Shown: in pieces, positions 55,925 through 64,000 of the stretch
How the letters are laid out: each line of letters begins with the position of its first letter
How positions within the stretch are numbered: the first letter of the stretch is position 1
The notes under the pieces: generated by a model
The model's input: only the letters and a program-made list of their open reading frames with translations
What the model was told of the DNA's origin: nothing
Database searches by the model: none
Assembly (NCBI RefSeq): GCF_041296385.1
Contig: NC_091013.1
Coordinates: 13,173,501-13,237,500, forward strand
Origin: Aphelocoma coerulescens
Taxonomy: Eukaryota; Chordata; Aves; Passeriformes; Corvidae
DNA: 64,000 nt
Direction of reading: 5' to 3'
Made by a program: the position numbers and the translations under genes

Positions 55925-57010
55925 AAAAAGCCCAGTCCTTGTGGGGGCTGCGGGGCCACCTGTGCCGCGCTGCGGGCGCCCGGGGCCGGGGGCGGCCGGG
56001 GCTGAGCCCCGCCAACCTCAGCGCCGGGGACCGCCCCGCGGGGGCTGGGTGGGCGCGGGTCGCTCGGCTGGGGCGGCGGCCAGAGCTCGGGCGGGGGGGA
56101 AGCGAGGTGCCGGCAGCCCCGTTTGCGAGGGGATTTGCGGATCGCGGGGTCGGGTGGGGCACCCGCGGCCGTACCTGCCCGCTCTCTGTCGTGGGCACCA
56201 TGGCGTGTCCCCCCTGCTCCCCACCGCGGGGTGCTCGGGGGTCGTCTCTTGGTGCCAGCTCCCACACCGCGGGAAGCCGCCCCACGCTTCCCCAGCACTC
56301 GCCGGGCGGGGACGGGGCAGCCCCAAACTCCGCCGCTGCCGAAAGTCGGGGGCGGGGGAGAAAACCAGGAATTTTGGGGAGCGCTTGACCGCCCCCGCAC
56401 CTTTGGGGTCACAAAAGTTTCTCTGCGCCTGCCCCTTCGTTCTCCTCGAGGTGAACTTCCGTTTTTTCCCTGTTCCTTTATCACCCCCCGGGTGGTTTTT
56501 TCCTCGTCCTTTTTCTTTTTCTTTTTTTCTTTTTCTTTCTTTTTTATTTACTTGGTTTTTGGACGCAGCGTTTCCGTCTGCCTCTTCCACGGAGCAGGGA
56601 CCGAAATGCGGGAAGCCCCCCGGCCGCACTCCCCGCGGCCCTTCCCCGGCCGTGATGACCCCTGGTCTCCCCCGACCAAGCCCCGGCCCCGAGGGCAGCG
56701 GCCGTGGGGCCGGACGGGCCGGGCCGTCGGGGCGCCGGTGTGTGGGGGACTTTTTTGGGGTGACTTCGTCTAATCTCGGCAGCGCTCCACAAAGGCGGGC
56801 AGGGGCCAGAGAAGAGCCCATGGGCACACTGAGGGGGCCCGGCCCGGCCCGGCAGGCGGCTCCGCGGGGCGACCCCGGCTCCGGGAGCCACCGGCCGGGA
56901 AGCGCCGCTGGAGCGAGCATCGCGCGTGGGAGCCCGCTGCGACCCTTCCCCGCAGCTCCCCCCTCCACCCACGGCATTTCACATCCCACACCCACAACCC
57001 CGCCCGCCCC
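55925..57010. promoter_or_regulatory. GC-rich island just past the ARX 3' end
   Basis: Composition switches from AT-rich 3' UTR to CpG-dense DNA for about 1.1 kb. It is interrupted by a pyrimidine-rich T/C tract at about 56490-56550. Frames of up to 363 codons are open on both strands at once and show no domain. It may be an orphan CpG island, for example the promoter of an antisense or divergent non-coding RNA. Confidence 0.5.
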
Positions 57011-57094
57011 CAGCCGTATTTTTGAGTTCTAAAAACCCACCATAGGCGCGAAAAAAAATTTATCGGAAAAATAAGGCTTGTTCCCTGGACGTTA

Positions 57095-58465
57095 TTAACA
57101 GTGCAGCCTGAAATATACATTTTTGCCTTAAAGAAAAGGGAATCATTATCAAGCCATTAGGCATTAAGAAATGTCATTCAGTCATTTTTATTCATTCTGC
57201 TGAAATCTTCGTAAAAGCCCGAATCATACTTCTGCAAGCAGCAATTTTGTTAATCCAGGGGGTTATTACTCTGGTCCCTTATTAGGATCTATACTGCTGC
57301 CAAGCAATCCTATAACCTTCTCAAAAGAAGTTTACCTCCGTGTTATAAAACCAGTAGTGGTATTTATACTGTGCAATAATTAGTGTATTACCTGAATCCA
57401 CTAACAGGTTCATTTTATCTCCGCACAAAACCCCTAGTCTGCTTATAGAAAGCTTGTGCCTCCTTTGGTGCTGTTAAAGTGGTGAAAGAGTGAATGAAGG
57501 CTGGTAGCACTTTCTCCTTTCGCCGTGCCTTAATTCCCATCTCTTTTTGCTCTCATCCAATTAGTGCAGTGTATTAAGCGGTTTATCATCTCATAGTCAG
57601 CTATTGAGAGAAACAAGGCGAACACTTTGCAATAGAGCCTGCTCTCCTTTGACACCCTCAGGTACTTACATATTCCACTGTGCTATGAATAATAGAGGAA
57701 GAATAGAGCGCTAATTCCCTCATCAAAGAATGCCTTGTCTGCTGCTTTGCTCAACAACACCATTCTGATCAAAAGAAAAGCAATAAAGCTTAGCATAACA
57801 AAACGAAACCTACTTATTAGCTTAGTGGTTAAATTAATGCAGAGCCGCTGCTATTCAAAACCAAGGTTTGAAAACAGCCTCCAACAACCTGATAATGCTG
57901 CCTTCGGGATGAAGGAATTTTAATCTGAAATTTGAAGCTGGCACAGATGAGTTAATCTATTAAACTGCTATAAGGAGGGTGCGAGAGAACTATTCAATTA
58001 AGGCACATTTAAGGTGCTCTGCAGAAGACGGGGATGGATTCGAAGGGGAAGATGTGCTCCGCTTCGGCCTTAGAAAACTGCCTTTGGCGGCGAAAAGAGG
58101 GATTTTGGCACAGCAGTAACCGTGTTTGTGGATGGGAATTGTTTTTCATATCGCATATGTCATCAGCGAAACCTGGCCACCGGCTCCACATATCAACACT
58201 CCTCTTCCCCAACTGCAAATAAATACAAATAAACACAAACCTTAATTTTAACAGCACGGGGTGGGGGAGGGGGATACGAGGAGGGAAAGGAAGGGAAGGC
58301 GATTCAGGCCAGACCAGCCTCAGAACACAAACCTCCAAACTTCAGTGTTTCCCAAATTATTTACAGCGCAGCATTTACCAGCTCCATTTAATATTAAATG
58401 CTATAAAGATGATTTTGCGTTTCCCAGCCTTTCTGCGGGGCCAAGACGAGGCACGATGCCCAGAG
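57095..58465. promoter_or_regulatory. Candidate ultraconserved-type enhancer between ARX and POLA1
   Basis: About 1.35 kb of unique sequence with no repeats and no coding potential. It is packed with words such as AATCATTATCAAGCCATTAG, GCAATAATTAGTGTATTACC, ATCCAATTAGTGCAGTG, GAGCGCTAATTCCC, TTATTAGCTTAGTGG, TTAAATTAATGCAGAG, GATGAGTTAATCTATTAAAC and CATTTAATATTAAATG. Mammalian ARX enhancers are known to lie around the 3' side of ARX and in POLA1. This is the strongest candidate in the window by texture and position. Confidence 0.55.
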
Positions 58466-58469
58466 CTGA

Positions 58470-60656
58470 TTAGAGAGGGAGAGGGGAGGGGAAAAAAAAT
58501 CCGGTTTACTCCTTGCCAAGACTTCAGCTCTGATCTGACCAGCTTTGCTGAGAGGAATCAAAAAAAGCCTCCATTCGGGGTAAAAGCCCTCATTTCCCAT
58601 CCCCTACCGCCCCGGACTGTGGCTGGCCAGGGTGGCGGGGGCTCTGGGGCTCTGCCACTCACAGCTCCTCCACCTCGGTGCGTGGGGGAACAGCCCCTCG
58701 CAGGGCCACTCTGTGCTGCTGCACCCTACACAGTCATTCCACAACACTCTCATTTAATCTAAACATCCCTAAACTTGCAAATTAACAGGCTCTTCAGCTG
58801 TAATTATACAGATACATACAAGTGCCACAGGGTCAGGTTATGCCATATCTATCCATTTTATTTGTATACCAAATGTTTGGAGGAGAAGGTCACACTTTTC
58901 ACTTTCCTAAGGCATTCTACCCAGTTAATATCAGTAATATCTTCATAATCCTAATTGGGCCACACACAAAAAAATTTAAAAATCCCTGTGTGAATTTACA
59001 AGAAACCAGGATCTCTTGAAGTTCTGCAACTTCAGTATGTCATCTTGGCAGCAACATCTTCTTTCCAAGAGAAGACTCCAAATAAAGTCTGGTTTACAGT
59101 ATTAACCCAACTAAACACATTGGGAAGGATTGATAGCTCACCAGGGTGGGACAACACCTGCACGACACCAGAGACTGAGTAGGTTCCATTTCTCACTGCA
59201 GTGATTCCATGTGAGTAGAAACGAAAGGATTTAGCTCCAAAAGTTGCTAGGAAGATGACTGTGTATCAGGCATATTCAAAGAGACACTACCCATACTGAC
59301 ACACAGCCTCTTCCAAATGCCACTTTAGGGACAAACGAGTATCATAAAATACTCTTAACACAAACAGGCATGTTTCCTCACAGTGCCCAACACGTTCATG
59401 CTGATGCTCTTACTTTTTCTTCAAGCTCCCTTTGTTAATGGTTGCTCATCTTAAAAACAGACACACAACCAATTCTGTAAGATGAGGAGAAGTCCACAGA
59501 AATATGACCTAGCATGGACTATTTTCAACCATCAGATCATAGAATCAAATTCTCTTTTACTAGAAAACTTTATTTTTTTCCTTCAAGTGTGAAAAAACTT
59601 TACATTTTATACTGTTTAAAAGCAAATTTTTATAACCTTACATTAATATATCACATTGCAAACTTAACGGTGAACATGAGTAAAACAATATTTTGTGTAC
59701 AAAAGCATGTACCCAAATTTCTTCTCTTGTCATATCTGCTTGTCATTTTATCAGAAGTAAATGAAAAATACAATTTGTTTGTAAAAACTAAAACCTCCAA
59801 CACAGTAATTATTACAGAACAGTAACTATGATTTGCTGCTTTCCATTCCCCTGTTAATGGTTACAATGTCATCCCAAAAATATTTCTCCCTATCGATTGC
59901 TTACTTTCAAATACTTTTCATGGAAAGAAAAGAAACAGATTTATATCCTCTGTATGTGTGAAAAGGGTTTTGTTCATGTGCATTGTCTTTACATCCACAC
60001 AGAAATTTTCAACATGGCAAAATATTATGCTTAAAGATGCTTGGAAAGACTCCTAATAAAAACATGGTCCCTATTTTTAGCACCTCCAGGTTTCAGTCTT
60101 TAATGAATTTCAAAGTAAAGCATCCCTACCTCTGTTCAGAAGGTAATAGGACATTTAAATGCATTTAGGTTTAGTATTGTTTTTAATTGGTATGTTTATG
60201 ATCAGGAAGAAGATAAACCGTGAAAAGGCAAAACATTAGTGCTCCTACTGAGACCTCTACTAACCTCGCTTCCTGAGAGCACCTCTAGTAAATACCCTGG
60301 AGCAAAGTCTAGGATCACTTACATTCCAGCAACTCTCACTGGGAATTATCCAATTAAAGCAGCAATTCCCCCACCCCTTTCTCCCTCATAGGTCTAAATA
60401 CACAACAAAATATATTGCAAAAATCAACTACTCCGTATTTTAATAACCCTGGTTTCTCAATGAAGAAAAGAAAGGAGGATAAAAACACCTTGAATACTTC
60501 ATGTCCATGAGAATCATACATCCTGTTTTATCTCCCATTTTTCCTCCTCCAAAGAGACAAGATTATTAAAACATAATTGTACATATTGAAATAGAGTATT
60601 GCTGAAGAGATCATTACTGATAAACAAGGGACTAGGCTCCCTCCATTTTTAATCAA
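58470..60656 (-). other. POLA1 3' UTR and intergenic tail
   Basis: The sequence between the enhancer-like block and the POLA1 stop codon. On the - strand the part nearest the stop (roughly 59.55-60.65 kb) is AT-rich and is presumably the POLA1 3' UTR. A - strand AATAAA (TTTATT on +) lies at 59569-59574. The segment 58.5-59.5 kb shows nothing recognisable. The UTR extent is a guess from the first suitable signal. Confidence 0.4.
59569..59574 (-). terminator. POLA1: Possible POLA1 polyadenylation signal
   Basis: TTTATT on the + strand, i.e. AATAAA on -, about 1.08 kb after the POLA1 stop. Other - strand AATAAA hexamers exist further on, e.g. near 58857. This assignment is therefore tentative. 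Confidence 0.3.
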
Positions 60657-60829
60657 TCACTGTCTTTCATTATTGGACTCTCCCACAGATCTTCCTATAC
60701 TGATGGTGAAGAGTTTGCCAAGGTTCACTTCTGAGTAGCTACTCATGGACAGGCATTTGTCTACGGTGCTCTTCAGTCTTTTGTAGGCCTCAGAGACTTC
60801 TGTCCTGAGTGGCTTCTTCTTCAAATACT
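60657..60829 (-). CDS. POLA1: POLA1 last coding exon (DNA polymerase alpha catalytic subunit C-terminus, partial gene)
   Basis: On the - strand a pyrimidine-rich acceptor (TTTTTCCCCTTTGTTCTTCTAG) is followed by an exon whose first two bases complete a split codon. It then reads 56 residues to TGA at 60657-60659. It contains EAYKRLKSTVDKCLSMSSYS and EVNLGKLF, matching the extreme C-terminus of vertebrate POLA1 (human has SGYSEVNLSKLFAGCAVKS at its end). POLA1 is the catalytic subunit of the polymerase alpha-primase complex that makes RNA-DNA primers in nuclear replication. Here the tail after KLF is longer, TISIGRSVGESNNERQ. All other exons lie to the right of the window. The gene faces ARX tail to tail, as in mammals. 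Confidence 0.9.
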
Positions 60830-63800
60830 CTAGAAGAACAAAGGGGAAAAACCAAAAAACAGAGAGGGATTAAATGACCACAAAAAGACAGGATTTTTGC
60901 ATTCATTAGGCTGTGAATCACGATATTTCAAAATGAGGTGAATGTCATAGTTAGCAAAAAACAAATTCGTGGCAAGCTCTCCCAAGTTCTGCTGCATTCC
61001 CTGCTTTTCCTGCACGAGCTGGTGAGGGGCCATGGTGAGCCTTGGCCATGGAGCCAAGGCTGAAGCTCCCTCAGCCCCACCAGTGTGGGTGCAGGGGCAA
61101 AACTGGCAAGAACCACCCCTAGTGCAATTCTGTCATCTAACTGGGTGAAATGGGGGTTCACTGAGTCACAGCAGAGAATGTCAGCAATAGCTGGGCTGGC
61201 TCCGAAAGGATCTAATTTAAAATGGGCAGGTGCCTTAAGTTAGAGCAAGAACTATCCAGAGTCCCCAGGGGTTGGAAGCAGGGAGAGATTCTGCCCCACA
61301 GTGGCTTCAGAAGTGAAGGAGACCACAATTCACATTCACTTCATGTCCCTTGTCCCTGCTGTTAATACTGACACTGGTACTGTCTGGGACAGACTTATCA
61401 CCAGCCTTGTGTACTCTCACGTGCACCTTATCTGCAGGATGGGAATCGCGATTCTCAGCATCGAAAGGAAAAGGGAAGTAGCACAAACAAGGGGAATTCC
61501 CTGCTACTTTACCCTAAAATGGAGAGAAGATGCCTGGTTTCTCAACCAGGAGATGGCAGGTTCACCTGACACATGAATGAAGAGGCTCCCAAATGCTTGA
61601 TCAAGAGATGTCTGGAGGACGAGACATTTACTCACCTGTACCTTTATGTGTCTGCAAGGTCATGTGCATGTGCATGAGTCTGCACATATTTCAGCAGCAA
61701 AGACCAAACTGTTTTATTTCTGCTGTTTTTTTTTTTTTTGTTAAGTTTTATGCCATTAAAAAAAAAAATCCCAAGGGATTTTGTTTGGGTGATTGTCCAG
61801 CTTTTCCTTTACAAAAGCTGTGGACAAAGAATAACAGAGCAAAATATTCCACAATTCTATTATACAGCAATGCCAAGTGGATGAAGATCTGGTACAGTTG
61901 TGGTGCTACTTTCCAACCAACTCCACATTCTATAAATACCAGCTCCTACCCAGAAGCCAGTTCCTGCAGTTATACCTTGGAACACTGGATAGCACATACA
62001 TTGCAAAACAAGGTGTCCTCCCAGGCAGCTTCCCCGCTTTTAAACTGGAGGGACTCCAGTAGAACTAGGAGAGCCCAGCACAGGTACTTACAGGTCAAGA
62101 TCTCAAGCCATTGAGGAGCAGGGTAAAGCCTGTATCTTGTGAGCAACCAACACCATCACTCTATTCTCATTAGCTTTGCCTGAAAGCTGTTGCCTCATTT
62201 CTCCCTGACACCTTCACGGCCCTCCTTGTCTTTCGAACACGTAACAGAGGAGCCTCCATCCCCTCTCAAACAGCTTCTACTGTGCAGCACAAGTTAAGAT
62301 GAAAAAACAAGTTGTCTCTAAAAACAACCAAGTTTATTTAAGAAAAGGTTTTGGGGGAGAGGGACACACTGGGTTTTTTAAGTCTTTCCATGTAAGGAAT
62401 GAAATGACTCATTTTTGTGACTACTCACCTCTGTGATGTGACTGAGATGAAGGTGTCCCATCAGACACAGCTTCATCACAGCAGCCAAGTCAAGGACTGC
62501 TACATGAGGAGATGGCAGGGATGGGAGGCACGGTGCCAGAAAAAGCTATTACAATTTTGAGGTTTGTGAATTTCTCCTCCCTGAGGATTTACAAATATTT
62601 TTTCAGAGCCTCAAATGTTTTAGTATGAGCTCAGCAGATTGTCGCTGGATACAATACAAACAGCAATGTCTTACTGAGCAATTGCCACCTGCTTAGGTTT
62701 TCCATGTTATTCACGAAGTTCCACTGAACTCAACTGCTTTGCGTGTAGCTATCAACTCTTTAAAAATTAAACTAAAATTTAAATTAATGATGCCAGACTG
62801 AGTAACTGAATACACTGATTAAAAGCACTTGATAAGCACCTTTCATGCATCGTTGTGAAAAAGTTATGTATTGTGCTGTCATACTCAGTTTTGTGTCTGG
62901 GCAGTAAGCAAACAGAGGAAGATGCCTAGTTGAAGGTACCACATTTTTACTGTTACTCAGACAGTAATGACTTAAAGTCTATTAGCAGAATTGAGTTTTC
63001 CTTAAACTACACCTCCAATACAATAAAAAAGTTGATTATGTGAAATCTGTTCATTAACAGGCTGAAGTCACTATGGCATAAACACATTTAATGATCCTGA
63101 AAATATTTAAATATAGGGTTAAATTAAACAAAACTTGAAAATTGTCTTAACCACATCCATAAAAACACCAATCCCACTTTGCCACAAATTGCCATAAACT
63201 CTAACGTGTTTATGTATTTATAAGCTTAATGATACAGTAAGTGGGTTCACATGCAACTGCTCATGTTAACCAAACCGTGCTCTTTATACCAAGGAACTGT
63301 GGAAAATACCGTCCTTGTACCTCCAAACTAGGCCAAAATAGTTTAAAGCTTCCTGGAGCTCAGGAGGGACCAAGGTAAAATACATCAATGCAAACAGCTG
63401 GCACATGTGAACAGCGCAGGAAGGCACATTAATCATTAGAACATCAAGGCAAACAGCAAACCAGGGCTGAAAGTAGAGAACACACATAGAGGCCCATGTA
63501 CAGCTCCAGGCTTCAGGGCTTCAGCCATCCCACTAACAAAGCTCCCAGCTCCCCCCAACATTAAATCTAAACTCAAATTATATGCAATAACCATTCTGAC
63601 AGTATGCTTCAAACATTTCTTAGATGCAATTACCCTCGTAGAGGCAGGCAGGAAAGGGTGCACTGAAAAAAAAAGGAGTAATATGAGGGGCCTCGTTGAA
63701 GTAATGAGGCCAATTTTAAGTTTCAATTATAAGAGAATGGGAGCCGGGAGCTCCAGGAGGAGAGGCAGGCAGGGCTGTGTCTGCAGCACCATGCATTTGA

Positions 63801-64000
63801 ATGACACAAGTGCATCTGATGACTGGGGAGAAGAGATTTAAAGAACTGTAGTAATACAGAGCAGGGGAAGATGAGAGAGGACACAGCTCCTGATGTGTTT
63901 ACCTCCTTTGCTGATGGGATATTGACTTTTCCCACCAGGTTGGTTAGAAAGGGGACTATTTACGCTGCCACACAGCAGAGTAAGAATGACAACCAGCATC
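60830..64000 (-). other. POLA1: POLA1 last intron (partial)
   Basis: This must be intron, because POLA1 continues past the right edge on the - strand. I searched for the preceding exon, which encodes the zinc-binding C-terminal region, and did not find it in this 3.2 kb. Long last introns are normal for POLA1. A T/A-rich simple stretch lies near 61725-61770. The right half is enhancer-like and listed separately. Confidence 0.7.
62640..63720. promoter_or_regulatory. Candidate conserved element in POLA1 last intron
   Basis: Repeat-free, AT-rich sequence with many homeodomain-like words: AAATTTAAATTAATGATGCC, CTGATTAAAAGCACTTG, TTCATTAACAGGCTG, CATTTAATGATCC, GCTTAATGATACAG and CACATTAATCATTAGAAC. 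In human the longest ultraconserved elements reported lie in the last introns of POLA1 and are thought to act on ARX. This block is in the matching place. Orthology is inferred from position only. Confidence 0.4.

Noticed and set aside
55941..57032. 363-codon + strand frame and 325-codon - strand frame after ARX
   Set aside because: They are mutually overlapping GC-driven shadows with no domain, and the + frame includes a T/C simple tract.
60830..64000. The penultimate POLA1 exon
   Set aside because: I looked for the zinc-binding C-terminal coding segment on the - strand and could not find a frame with flanking splice sites. It probably lies beyond the right edge.

Overview
This window is nuclear DNA from a bird. 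The repeats are almost all CR1 LINE tails, both recent avian-type ones and older, heavily diverged ones. There is also one solitary LTR of avian endogenous-retrovirus type. I see no Alu, L1 or other mammalian repeats, the introns are short, and repeat density is low. I cannot name the species. The LTR type suggests a neoavian, possibly a songbird, but that is inference.

The centrepiece is a complete ARX (aristaless-related homeobox) gene on the + strand, with five coding exons between 47930 and 54721. The predicted protein is 509 residues. It carries the N-terminal eh1 repressor octapeptide, an acidic stretch, a Q50 paired-type homeodomain and the C-terminal OAR/aristaless motif. Its promoter lies in a large CpG island, and its 3' UTR runs to an AATAAA near 55.86 kb. 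To the right, on the - strand, is the last coding exon of POLA1 (DNA polymerase alpha catalytic subunit), at 60657-60829. ARX and POLA1 are therefore tail to tail, as in mammals. The rest of POLA1 lies beyond the right edge, and 60830-64000 is its last intron.

Region by region: 1-43.8 kb is a gene desert on the 5' side of ARX. It holds CR1 fragments, the solo LTR, microsatellites, a GC-rich minisatellite island near 16 kb, and several repeat-free blocks that look like conserved noncoding enhancers. From 43.85 to 48.3 kb there is a chain of CpG islands ending in the ARX promoter. ARX occupies 47.9-55.9 kb. A GC-rich island (55.9-57.0 kb) and a long enhancer-like block (57.1-58.5 kb) separate it from POLA1. 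ARX is a forebrain, pancreas and gonad developmental regulator, and this locus in mammals is known for ultraconserved enhancers in and around POLA1. The noncoding blocks here are probably the avian counterparts, but only an alignment can prove that.

The most notable protein-level observation is that the first two polyalanine tracts of mammalian ARX, whose expansion causes human disease, are essentially absent here. The fourth is nearly full length. I found no sign of an unknown protein-coding system. The many long overlapping ORFs in the GC-rich parts are shadows.
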